Shown: piece by piece, positions 18,459 to 25,855 of the stretch
Numbering within the stretch: position 1 is the stretch's first letter
Layout: each line of letters begins with the position of its first letter
Assembly (NCBI GenBank): GCA_031315865.1
Contig: JALDRJ010000002.1
Span: 1,013,147-1,077,146 of the forward strand
Length of the DNA stretch: 64,000 nt
Reading direction: 5' to 3'
Origin: Nitrospirales bacterium
GTDB lineage: Bacteria; Nitrospirota; Nitrospiria; Nitrospirales; UBA8639
Made by a program: the position numbers and the translations under genes
Notes under the pieces: generated by a model
What the model was told of the DNA's origin: nothing
What the model saw: only the letters and a program-made list of their open reading frames with translations
Databases searched by the model: none

Positions 18459-19253
18459 ATGTTTCTGAAAAAACGATACCTGAGCCGGCGCACACTCATG
18501 TCTCTCATCATACCAATGTTGAGCTGGAGCTGCATGATCGTCTCAGGATGTGAGAGACCAGGAGAACCTCCGGGACAATCGACAACGGTGTCCGCCACTC
18601 AGCAGCCCATATCTTCAACGCGATCGGAAGCATTGCCGCGATCCAATCAGCCAAACACGGGATTCACTCAGGTTGAGGAACGTCCCCGAATCGTGGCGCT
18701 AGGCGACAGTCTGACAGCAGGCCTCGGCGTACCGGCCCAGGAGTCCTACCCATTTCGCTTGCAAAAACTTCTGGATGCATCCGGATACCATTATCAGGTC
18801 GTGAACGCTGGAGTGAGTGGGGATACGACAGCCGGGGGGCTGAGTCGCTTGGAATGGGTCTTGAAGAATCAGCCTCGTATCGTCATTCTAGAACTCGGAG
18901 CGAACGACGGTCTTCGCGGCCAACCCATCAAGAATATCCATGAAAACTTGCGAAAGATTCTCCAACGGCTGAAAGACGCGGACGTCAAGGTTCTTTTGAC
19001 GGGAATGAAGATTCCTCCAAACTATGGACTCGAATACACCACACAATTTGCCAACGTCTATACTCAACTGGCTACAGAGTTTGATGTTCCATTCTTACCA
19101 TTTTTCTTGGAGGATGTGGCGGCGCATCGATCATTGAATCAGGCCGATGGCATTCATCCGACAGGAGAAGGGTATGGCATCATCGTCCAGAATGTCTTGA
19201 GAGCGTTGAAGCCCCTCCTCAAGGATACATCTCACAACATTCAAAGCTCATAA
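18459..19253 (+). CDS. tesA: SGNH-fold arylesterase/thioesterase lipoprotein, TesA-like
   Basis: The product is about 264 residues. It starts with a basic N-terminus, a hydrophobic stretch and a lipobox (IVSGC), so it is probably lipid-anchored on the periplasmic side. The SGNH hydrolase blocks are clear: GDSLTAGLG (nucleophile Ser), the NAGVSGDTTAGG glycine block, GANDGLRG (Asn) and DGIHPTGEG (Asp-His). TesA-type enzymes cleave acyl-thioesters and aryl esters. It is divergent from the LolD-type ATPase gene. Upstream in-frame starts at 18396 and 18411 exist, but ATG 18459 gives the best signal peptide. Confidence 0.88.
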   Translation: MFLKKRYLSRRTLMSLIIPMLSWSCMIVSGCERPGEPPGQSTTVSATQQPISSTRSEALPRSNQPNTGFTQVEERPRIVALGDSLTAGLGVPAQESYPFRLQKLLDASGYHYQVVNAGVSGDTTAGGLSRLEWVLKNQPRIVILELGANDGLRGQPIKNIHENLRKILQRLKDADVKVLLTGMKIPPNYGLEYTTQFANVYTQLATEFDVPFLPFFLEDVAAHRSLNQADGIHPTGEGYGIIVQNVLRALKPLLKDTSHNIQSS

Positions 19254-19264
19254 GTTTTTATGGG

Positions 19265-19310
19265 ATAAAAAAACCTCCCAGACGTAACCATCGTCACATC
19301 CGGGAGGTTT
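19265..19310 (-). terminator. Intrinsic terminator shared by convergent genes
   Basis: AAACCTCCC (19271-19279) and GGGAGGTTT (19302-19310) form a 9-bp stem. Read on the minus strand it is followed by a run of seven T residues, a classic intrinsic terminator for the small membrane-protein gene at 19339-19512. On the plus strand the T-run is short, so it may also weakly end the tesA transcript. Confidence 0.75.
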
Positions 19311-19338
19311 CAAAACAGAAAAGGTCGCTTATCGAAGC

Positions 19339-19512
19339 TTATGACTTAAAGAAAATATCGTAGACGCCGTACCCCAGGATCACAGCAATGAATCCCACGT
19401 ACATAGCGGTGATCCCCTCATACCCTCCACCAGGGGCATTGGCTAATGCTGGAGTGGCTGAGAGAGCCAGGGCCATTCCTGATCCAAGAATACCTTTCGA
19501 TATGCCTTTCAT
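19339..19512 (-). CDS. Small exported/membrane protein of 57 residues
   Basis: ATG 19512 follows a perfect AGGAGG ribosome site (19521-19526). The 57-codon frame ends at TAA 19339-19341, directly before an intrinsic terminator. The product has a signal-like N-terminus (GMALALSATPALANA), a glycine-rich linker (PGGGYEG) and one membrane helix (MYVGFIAVILGYGVYDIFF), ending in a basic residue. A good ribosome site, a terminator and a coherent protein make this a solid gene despite its size. No family is recognised. A subunit of a membrane complex is possible but unproven. Confidence 0.75.
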   Translation of the reverse strand: MKGISKGILGSGMALALSATPALANAPGGGYEGITAMYVGFIAVILGYGVYDIFFKS

Positions 19513-19745
19513 TGTGTGTTCCTCCTTTAAACGCTGAATATTTCTGAAGCAATAGATCTGACCAATTGTAGTCAGAGACGGATTCTATAAAAATTAAGAG
19601 GACTTTCGCAATAACCAGGCCCGCCAATTTTTTAAAACAACTTTCGAGCGATTTCAGAACTTACCGCATACAAGCATTTGATTTTAAAGAAATTTTTAAA
19701 ACTCACTAAATGCACGGGAAGAACGCCCAGACATGCCCGATCGAA

Positions 19746-19991
19746 TCACCCCTCAAGACGGGAATGAGAACCGTCGCAAAAAGGAGGCCGTTTTGTGTGT
19801 TTACAGCCACACCATGCGACCCGTTTCGCTTCCTTCAACTCTACTTCCATCGGCGAATATTCCGTCCCTGTATGGGAGCCATCACAAAACGGTTGAGTCT
19901 TGGATCGTCCACATTTACACCAGTAATAGGTTCCAGGTTCCATTTCCAGAATGTACGGTAGTTTTTGGGGAATGATAATCGGATCTCCCAT
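19746..19991 (-). CDS. Double CDGSH-type iron-sulfur protein
   Basis: This 81-residue protein has two CDGSH modules. The first reads CKCGRSKTQPFCDGSH and the second CGCKHTKRPPFCDGSH. Each supplies the three Cys and one His that bind a redox-active, pH-sensitive [2Fe-2S] cluster in the mitoNEET family. Bacterial tandem forms are known, and roles in electron transfer or iron-sulfur handling are proposed. No signal peptide is seen, so it is cytoplasmic. GGAGG before ATG 19991 fixes the start. Confidence 0.9.
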   Translation of the reverse strand: MGDPIIIPQKLPYILEMEPGTYYWCKCGRSKTQPFCDGSHTGTEYSPMEVELKEAKRVAWCGCKHTKRPPFCDGSHSRLEG

Positions 19992-20097
19992 TGTTCCTCC
20001 TTCATAAATAACGAACAAAAAAACAGACTGCGTATTTTGAAGGGAATACGATCAAAAATCAACAAAGGGGCTATTGAAAAAAGGCTTGTCGAAAAAA

Positions 20098-20187
20098 TCC
20101 ATCAGCGGGAACGTCGAGACGTACTTGCCACAATTCGTCAAAAAAGGTACGTGGGAAAGAACGAGCGACGGGAATAACGCTGATGGA
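20098..20187. repeat. Nested 90-nt imperfect palindrome
   Basis: Three stems nest inside each other: TCCATCAGCG (20098-20107) with CGCTGATGGA (20178-20187), CGTCG (20112-20116) with CGACG (20166-20170), and ACGTAC (20119-20124) with GTACGT (20147-20152). It lies between the ChaN-like and CDGSH genes. No U-tract follows, so it is not a simple terminator. Its flank (ATTGAAAAAAG) and the CAGCGG arm recall the palindrome at 13670-13771, suggesting one repeat family. Confidence 0.5.
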
Positions 20188-20204
20188 CGGTTAAGACGTT
20201 CTCT

Positions 20205-21164
20205 CTAGCCACATCGTGGCTGCGGCCCACGCGGACCGAGCTCTCGCAGCCAAATATAATCCGCGATGCCGCCGTCTATGGCTTCTTGCACCTCATCGAC
20301 CCGTGACGGGTCAAGCGCGATGAGATAGATCGAAACATCTTGAATGGACGAAGAGACGTTGCGCCTGACTCGTTTTGGCACAGGCACTTCATATTGAATG
20401 TGCCCGCCCCCCGTGTAACTGACTAATGGCCCTTCGCCAGGAGACTTGCTGGTCAGATAATCCGAAATCACCTTCGCCATCCCTTCATCCCGAAAGATGG
20501 AAGCCTGGTAATAGCCGTCATACATCTGCTTCGTCATGCCGGGGTGACAGAGTTCGATCGGTTTGAAGATGACCGCCTTATATTCAGCATCGTCGCGTGG
20601 GATGTCTTTCGGAATCTCCCAGTTGTTCATGGCCGGATCCTGCAAGGCCTCTTCCAAACCCTTCTTGACAACCAGCCTGACCAAAGGACGGGGAGGATTG
20701 AGCGCATAGAGAGGGAGCCGATGGTCTTTCGCCCATTGCACGAGGCGTTCATATTCCCCAAAGTCGCCGCCCCAACTTCCCTCCCAATTCGAATCCTTAA
20801 GAAACTGCCCACGCGTTAACGCATGGTGCCGGGTATATTGATCGAGCGCCGGCTGCCCATCCCAACTAAACATTTCCATCGCCAGCGCCGGAGAGCGGCC
20901 ATGCGCCGCCAAGGCGTCTAAGATTTGAACCGCGGCTTCGATGTGCGAGGGCGTATAATGTTCTTCGCCGATGTAAATGACCTCTGTATTCAGGATGGTG
21001 GACATCAATTCGTCAAACGTCACCCGCCTCCCCGACTTCACTTCGATGATTTGACCGACTTGAAAATTGGTTTGGGTCGGGGAAGACGTCGAGGTCGAAG
21101 TACAGGCGGTATGGGTGAACAGAACAAAGAGGCTCGTACAGATCAGCAAGAATTGTTGCGGCAT
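20205..21164 (-). CDS. ChaN-like lipoprotein (haem-binding uptake / Tiki superfamily)
   Basis: The product of about 319 residues has a lipoprotein signal with lipobox HTAC. It then carries a ChaN-type domain (DUF399), recognisable from EVIYIGEEHYTPSHI, a central aromatic-rich segment (DSNWEGSWGGDFGEYE) and the late SYTGGGHIQYEVPVP. ChaN of Campylobacter is an iron-regulated, haem-binding lipoprotein, and the wider superfamily includes metalloproteases, so the exact role is open. It would sit on the periplasmic side of a membrane. ATG 21164 has AGAGG at good spacing; ATG 21170 is the alternative. Confidence 0.85.
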   Translation of the reverse strand: MPQQFLLICTSLFVLFTHTACTSTSTSSPTQTNFQVGQIIEVKSGRRVTFDELMSTILNTEVIYIGEEHYTPSHIEAAVQILDALAAHGRSPALAMEMFSWDGQPALDQYTRHHALTRGQFLKDSNWEGSWGGDFGEYERLVQWAKDHRLPLYALNPPRPLVRLVVKKGLEEALQDPAMNNWEIPKDIPRDDAEYKAVIFKPIELCHPGMTKQMYDGYYQASIFRDEGMAKVISDYLTSKSPGEGPLVSYTGGGHIQYEVPVPKRVRRNVSSSIQDVSIYLIALDPSRVDEVQEAIDGGIADYIWLRELGPRGPQPRCG

Positions 21165-21310
21165 ACTCATGACCTCTGTCTACCACACAGCTATAGTGAC
21201 CGCAAGCTGTAACACGGGATTCCTTGATGAGAATGAATCCAAATACGACACACCCCGCGCGGTCGAACATGGCCATTGATTGTATGTACTTTTTGCAGTG
21301 ACCATAAAGT

Positions 21311-21627
21311 ATGGAGTTTGAATGGGATGAGGGCAAAAACCGGTGCAATCTCGACAAGCATGAGATCAGTCTTGAAGAGGCCGTGTCGGTATTCGATGAT
21401 GTGCACCTCTCCCGTTTTGATACCCGTGAGGCGTACGGGGAAATCCGGGAAATCACGATCGGGAGATCACCAGAGCAATCATAGCCGTTGTGGTGCATAC
21501 GAAGCGGGAAGAGTCTGTGAGGAGTATCTCAGTACGGAAAGCGAATAAACGAGAAAGGAGGGCCTATCATGCCTACTATACGAAAGAAACGGGACGATCT
21601 CCCGGCTCTGTCGAAGAAGCGGATTGA
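21311..21627 (+). pseudogene. brnT: BrnT-type toxin gene broken by a frameshift
   Basis: ATG 21311 opens a BrnT-like N-terminus (EFEWDEGKNRCNLDKHEIS, LEEAVSVFDD, REITIGRS) that hits TAG at 21482-21484 after 57 codons. The expected C-terminal half continues in another frame from about 21466 (IIAVVVHTKRE, RSISVRKANKRERRAYHAY) to TGA 21625. A -1 shift near 21466-21480 would restore one protein of about 100 residues. BrnT is a ribonuclease-type toxin, and its intact BrnA antitoxin follows. The shift could be real decay, a sequencing error or programmed slippage. No obvious slippery heptamer was seen. Confidence 0.75.
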
Positions 21628-21919
21628 GGAACTGAAATCGATTCCAGACGACAAAATTGATTTCAGCGATATCCCCGAACTCGATGAAGAGTTTTGGGAA
21701 AATGCCGAATGGGTCGAACCGGATAAAACACAGCCGTTGACTATTCGCGTGAAAGAATCCGTACTGGATTATTGTAAAGCCGGCGGGAAGGGCTATCAGA
21801 CCCGTATCAATGCCGTGCTGGAATCATACGTGAGAGCCAGGCAGGCAAACCGCGTCCTCAACGTTCACACCGTTGACACAAACCTGCCAAACAATTCTCA
21901 GACGCGAATCGTATCGTAA
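21569..21919 (+). CDS. brnA: BrnA-type antitoxin
   Basis: This is a 116-residue antitoxin with the BrnA (DUF4415) pattern. The N-terminal part (FSDIPELDEEFWENAEW) should neutralise the toxin. The C-terminal ribbon-helix-helix (LTIRVKESVLDYCKAGG, KGYQTRINAVLESYV) binds DNA and autoregulates the operon. GGAGG precedes ATG 21569. It overlaps the decayed end of brnT, as in normal brnTA operons. With its toxin frame-broken, it may now be an orphan antitoxin. Confidence 0.88.
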   Translation: MPTIRKKRDDLPALSKKRIEELKSIPDDKIDFSDIPELDEEFWENAEWVEPDKTQPLTIRVKESVLDYCKAGGKGYQTRINAVLESYVRARQANRVLNVHTVDTNLPNNSQTRIVS

Positions 21920-21969
21920 GCCAAAAATCGTCTTCGCAGGAAAAGCTGGCAAGATCTCCTTGGCATTGG

Positions 21970-23862
21970 TCACCGGACACCGGCCCCCATCGCCGCCACG
22001 AATTGGGATTGAGCATTCTCAACGGCCGCCAGCATCGTGGTTTTATCTTTTCCTTCAAACCCCTCGATCAAATTCAGCAGAAATTCGCGTGAAGCCGCAA
22101 GGGCTTCATGTTGGCCGATAAAATGCTTGGTGCCTTCAAAGCTCCATTCGAGCTGAAATTCATCCGGGGAACTCTCGACGCGTGTCCGGAGAGATCGTAG
22201 TTTCTCGGGAATATCATCATCTTTGCTCTGTGCTGCAAGCGCGCCAATCTCAATGATCCGAAGCACCACCTGTGCTTGCGCGTCCAGCTTCGGATGATCC
22301 AACAGTTCGCCCAACCGTGTTTCAGCTTCTGAAAATCGCCCGGTCGTGAAATGGGATTCGGCAAAATTGCTGTGCCCCGAAACATCCGATGGATGTCCAG
22401 AAACCCAATGTTTATTCAATGCATAAGCCTTGTCGTATCGAAAAAGGTGTTCATGAAGAACGGCGTTCATGATGTTGTAGGCCTTGGCATAGTCAGGATA
22501 CAGAGCCAGCACATTTTGATAACTGGCCACGACTTGCTCCCAGTCTCTCAAGGCCAACGCCGCCTCGGCCAGATTGTTGTGGGTTTGTGCCCATTGCGGG
22601 GGTAATGTTTCCCGTGTCCGGACTTCAAGGGCGAGCTTGAAGGCCGCCACGGCTTCCCCCAAGAGGCGTTGGCCTTCGGCCCCCCCCGTGCGGATCCCAA
22701 TGTTCTTTAGCGAGTTCCCCAGGTTGTTCTGGGTCATGGCCCAGTCTTGAGGCAGGAGCTCGCGCGTTCTCACCTCCAAGGCCGCGCGATACGCCGCCAC
22801 GGCTTCCCCCAAGAGGCGTTGGCCTTCGGCCCCCCCCGTGCGGATCCCTTGCTGGCTAAACACAATCCCTTTGCCTGTTTGTGCCGCTGCCAAACCTTCG
22901 GCATTGTGCAACCGTGTGTAAGCCGATGCAGCGAGATCATAAGCCGAGAATGCCCGGTGAAGATGTTTGCGAGAGGCTTGTCCTCCGGCACGAATGCCGA
23001 TTGCCCAATTGGCTCCAGCGATCTCCATCTGGAGATCGGCCAATAACAGTCCGGCTTTCTCTTTATCCACATAGGTCATTGCACGCTCATAGGATTTGAG
23101 GGCTTTCGTAAATTGGTAGCTGCTGTAATGACTGTCTCCGGCCTTGCGGAAACTGTTGATGGCTTTTGCCCGAGACTCTTCAGCTTCCTTAGTTTTCATC
23201 TCAAACCGCTTAGCATTCTTTTGTGCATCCTCTTCGAATAATTCAGCCGCCCGTTTAAAGTTTTTTTCGGCAAAGGCGGCTAACCCCAGTTTATAAAAGT
23301 CTTCTTGTTTTTCTTGAGTTTCTTGCACCCATTTATCGATCTGCACTTTCGCTTCTTGAGCGGTGAATCCATAGTTGGCGGCCCACTCCTTGATCATTGG
23401 TCCAAAATCTATCTCCTGCGGTTTCCCTTCGGCTCTGACGAGCAATTTAGCCTTCTCTGCCGTTTGCTCCACAAACATTTCGATGAATGCATCCGTCCAG
23501 AACTTTTTCGAACCTTTGGGCAACAAGGTAATGGCTATAGGATCTTTGCTCAGATTTCGAGGAATCCGTGCTCTTCCACCAGTCGGTTCCCACACACGCC
23601 ATTTCTCTTCCTTGACTTCGAATGTTAACGGTTCTCCAGGTCTATATGCTTGAGGAAGGACGACGCTAAATTGTCCGTCATCATCTGTAATCGCCGAGCC
23701 TCCCAAAGGCTTCACGAGAACTTCCACTCCCGAAGCTGCTCTCTTGTTGCCATCACGTTCTATGTACGAAACCTCTCCCTTGAGGAGCCGAACCTGAGCT
23801 TGCGCCTGGCTCAACGTGAGACTCAGCGCAGAGATAAGAACTATCACGATGATTGATCGCAT
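21970..23862 (-). CDS. Exported protein with beta-sandwich domain and TPR array
   Basis: This 630-residue protein starts with a signal peptide (SALSLTLSQAQAQ). A carboxypeptidase-regulatory-like beta-sandwich follows (about 25-110; GVEVLVKPL, AITDDDGQFSV). After an alpha-helical linker come TPR-like repeats including two 50-residue copies with GIRTGGAEGQRLLGEAVAA. Copy-to-copy DNA identity is perfect over 56 bases. Such NNLG/RTGG repeats occur in bacterial TPR proteins that accompany signalling or conflict genes. Its start lies inside the end of the TIR gene (19-base overlap), so the two are probably translated together. Function is unknown; a periplasmic partner of the TIR protein's outer domain is my inference. 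Confidence 0.82.
   Translation of the reverse strand: MRSIIVIVLISALSLTLSQAQAQVRLLKGEVSYIERDGNKRAASGVEVLVKPLGGSAITDDDGQFSVVLPQAYRPGEPLTFEVKEEKWRVWEPTGGRARIPRNLSKDPIAITLLPKGSKKFWTDAFIEMFVEQTAEKAKLLVRAEGKPQEIDFGPMIKEWAANYGFTAQEAKVQIDKWVQETQEKQEDFYKLGLAAFAEKNFKRAAELFEEDAQKNAKRFEMKTKEAEESRAKAINSFRKAGDSHYSSYQFTKALKSYERAMTYVDKEKAGLLLADLQMEIAGANWAIGIRAGGQASRKHLHRAFSAYDLAASAYTRLHNAEGLAAAQTGKGIVFSQQGIRTGGAEGQRLLGEAVAAYRAALEVRTRELLPQDWAMTQNNLGNSLKNIGIRTGGAEGQRLLGEAVAAFKLALEVRTRETLPPQWAQTHNNLAEAALALRDWEQVVASYQNVLALYPDYAKAYNIMNAVLHEHLFRYDKAYALNKHWVSGHPSDVSGHSNFAESHFTTGRFSEAETRLGELLDHPKLDAQAQVVLRIIEIGALAAQSKDDDIPEKLRSLRTRVESSPDEFQLEWSFEGTKHFIGQHEALAASREFLLNLIEGFEGKDKTTMLAAVENAQSQFVAAMGAGVR
22643..22848. 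repeat. Perfect 56-bp direct repeat within the TPR gene
   Basis: Bases 22643-22698 and 22793-22848 are identical over 56 positions, spaced exactly 150 bases (50 codons) apart. Both contain an eight-C run. They encode the GIRTGGAEGQRLLGEAVAA part of two successive TPR units. Identity without synonymous drift suggests a recent unit duplication or gene conversion, and repeat-number variation would be easy here. Confidence 0.85.
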
Positions 23863-24761
23863 AGGCCTTCTCCTTTGAGCTTAAACGTAAAATCGGTGTT
23901 CCCGAGCCACGTGGTTTTGTACGCCTGTTTGTAGCACTCCTTGCTTGCTCGCAACTGAATTTCCTGACGCTCAATGCCTTCAATTTTTACCGAGTAACGG
24001 CCATCTTTATCGGTATGATCCTTTATCGATAGGGCTGGGTCCTCTCGTGATGTGAATAGAATTTGGACTGCAGGGAGGGGGTGATTCTGATCATCTTGAA
24101 TCTGCCCGGAAAGTGGACGCGCCAATCGTCGCGGTTCAATCTGTTCCGGCCCTAATGGTCCCGGTGGCGGTTGTGGCGAAGGATTCCACATACCCCACAC
24201 GACCCCGATGATCGAGAACACGGCGGCTATGGATCCCAGCCATGTGTGCCAAGGTTCAAAACGAGTACTTTCTCTCGACTGCTCGAACTCAGCTTTCGCC
24301 TCCTCAAGGACTTCTGCTTCATTGACTGACGCGATCCCCGCCAGTCGTTCTATAACTGCCGTGTTTCTCTTCTGGTCTGCTGGCAGCCGGGGTTGTTTGA
24401 GCGCTGTTAAAATTTCCTGTACGGCCCATGCCGGTTCAGGGGCATCGATAGCATGAATCGCGGCCAGCGAGGCGGGCAGGGAGGTTTGATCCCTCAGCAC
24501 GAGCAACACCAGCTTTTTCAGTGCGATCGCGGTCGTCCACTCCAACTCAACAGCGTTCGACTCGGACGAAGGTTTTGACCAAAGAAGCAGGAAGCAATCA
24601 TTTTCTGCGATGGCTTCGCCCAAACGTTTGGGCCAGCGTTCGCCCGTATGCAGATGGGTTCTGTCTCGCCAGACGGCGATGTCGGCTTGCCGTAACCCTT
24701 CCTCCAGAGCCTTGGCAAACGCTTCGTCTTCCCTGGCGTAACTGAGAAAGAGACTCGGCAT
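23844..24761 (-). CDS. Membrane-anchored TIR-domain protein with beta-sandwich tail
   Basis: This 305-residue protein has a TIR domain (about 1-125; SLFLSYAREDEAFA, the WRDRTHLHTGERW loop). It includes the Glu (about E74 in VELEW) that acts as catalytic residue in TIR NADases. A linker of about 45 residues leads to one membrane helix (171-190). A proline-rich stalk follows, then a carboxypeptidase-regulatory-like beta-sandwich (about 215-296; LSGQIQDD, HTDKDGRYSV). The TIR should face the cytoplasm and the sandwich the periplasm. ATG 24761 has GGGAG at good spacing. It sits between VapBC and the secreted TPR gene on the same strand. An NAD-depleting defence role is plausible but inferred. Confidence 0.83.
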   Translation of the reverse strand: MPSLFLSYAREDEAFAKALEEGLRQADIAVWRDRTHLHTGERWPKRLGEAIAENDCFLLLWSKPSSESNAVELEWTTAIALKKLVLLVLRDQTSLPASLAAIHAIDAPEPAWAVQEILTALKQPRLPADQKRNTAVIERLAGIASVNEAEVLEEAKAEFEQSRESTRFEPWHTWLGSIAAVFSIIGVVWGMWNPSPQPPPGPLGPEQIEPRRLARPLSGQIQDDQNHPLPAVQILFTSREDPALSIKDHTDKDGRYSVKIEGIERQEIQLRASKECYKQAYKTTWLGNTDFTFKLKGEGLCDQSS

Positions 24762-24896
24762 ATGGACTCCCGATGAGGCAGTCTTGAGGTATGGAAAAAG
24801 AAAATGTAGTGCAGATGCAGTTAAAAGGCAACGGCGGAAGGCGAGACCAAAGGCATGGTGAGAGTAAAAAGGTGCTCTTAACAAAACATGGAGGGA

Positions 24897-25367
24897 TTAC
24901 GAAACGAGAGAAAGTTGAGGAAAGTATGTGCGGTAATAACCCCGATCTCGAGTGAGGAGTCGATCGGCTTGAAGCTCTGCGTGAGCCCCTATCAAAAAAT
25001 CGGCGACGATATGTTGGCGTACTCGTAGAGATGCTCCGCATTGAGTGCAGGATACTTGTTGACCTCGGCCGCAGTTTGGACACATCATGGTAGTCTTCCG
25101 ACGTCTCGTGTATGCCCCCCATGCTTGCCCCGCGCGCATCCAAACCTCGGAACCACCTGTTAAAAGTTCAAGCCCAGTATCTAAGAGAAAAGTTTGTAAG
25201 GTGGTCGTATCCGGAAAATGAGCAGCAAGTTCAGCTAGAACAACTTCGCTGATGATAACTTGGCCTTGTCTGGATACTTCGTCTAATTGACTCTGAGCTT
25301 TTTCACCATTCGCTGAATCCGGTAACAGGAGATCAAACAACACGTTGGTATCGACAGCGGTAATCAT
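24897..25367 (-). CDS. vapC: VapC-type PIN-domain toxin with zinc-ribbon insertion
   Basis: This 156-residue PIN ribonuclease toxin has its acidic residues at about D6 (AVDTNVLFD), E46 (VLAEL), D123 (VADFLIGAHA) and D141 (LTRDRGYY). Unlike plain VapC it carries two CxxC pairs (C96, C99, C107, C110) between the core and the third acidic residue, the spacing of a small zinc ribbon. The insertion could shape RNA recognition or stability. The gene starts inside the stop of the antitoxin gene (ATGA overlap), typical of TA operons. It precedes the TIR gene by 135 bases on the same strand. Confidence 0.88.
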   Translation of the reverse strand: MITAVDTNVLFDLLLPDSANGEKAQSQLDEVSRQGQVIISEVVLAELAAHFPDTTTLQTFLLDTGLELLTGGSEVWMRAGQAWGAYTRRRKTTMMCPNCGRGQQVSCTQCGASLRVRQHIVADFLIGAHAELQADRLLTRDRGYYRTYFPQLSLVS

Positions 25368-25591
25368 TGACCACGCATGTTGTCGATAAGTTCCTTGGAA
25401 GTTTGGCCTTTGAGGTGCTTTAAGTACCCTCGGTATTTGGCAAAGCGGGCAGGCGATACTTTTTTCTTCACACGAATACCATCTTTCATTTCCTTGAATT
25501 CAACCTGATCTCCTGGATGGAGACCGAGTCGGTTCCTCAAAAGCTTGGGAATCGTAATCTGGCCCTTTTCTGTCATTCGGCTTGTACTCAT
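25364..25591 (-). CDS. vapB: AbrB/MazE-fold antitoxin (VapB type)
   Basis: The 75-residue protein has a SpoVT-AbrB swapped-hairpin DNA-binding domain (TEKGQITIPKLLRNRLGLHPGDQ) and a basic C-terminal tail that would wrap around the toxin (SPARFAKYRGYLKHLKG). It overlaps vapC by four bases. It should repress its own promoter, where two direct repeats are visible. ATG 25591 is used; an internal ATG at 25576 is possible because the ribosome site is weak. Confidence 0.88.
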   Translation of the reverse strand: MSTSRMTEKGQITIPKLLRNRLGLHPGDQVEFKEMKDGIRVKKKVSPARFAKYRGYLKHLKGQTSKELIDNMRGQ

Positions 25592-25620
25592 GACCTAGAT
25601 CCCAGCCTGCCTTAAAAGTA

Positions 25621-25658
25621 ATACCAATTCAGTATACCAAATAAATAATATATTACAA
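25621..25658 (-). promoter_or_regulatory. Promoter and candidate operator of vapBC
   Basis: On the minus strand TTGTAA (25653-25658) and TATACT (25631-25636) are spaced by 16 bases. Two copies of TTGGTAT (plus-strand ATACCAA at 25621-25627 and 25634-25640) lie 13 bases apart over the -10 box, an arrangement suited to an AbrB-type autorepressor. The local AT-richness supports promoter function. Confidence 0.55.
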
Positions 25659-25855
25659 TTCTCATTTCGTCAATTTGTCCCATCAGGGCATATGTGCCCC
25701 CAGTCCAGACAATGGGATAACAATCCGGCCGTGCGAAAGCCATGGCACACCGCATGACCGTGCCCAAGGGCACCGGTAATCCATAAGCCCTGCCTGCAAT
25801 ACCGTTGACGATAAAGAGTTTTGGTATCGGAGAGAAAGCGAGAGTTGCGAATTAT

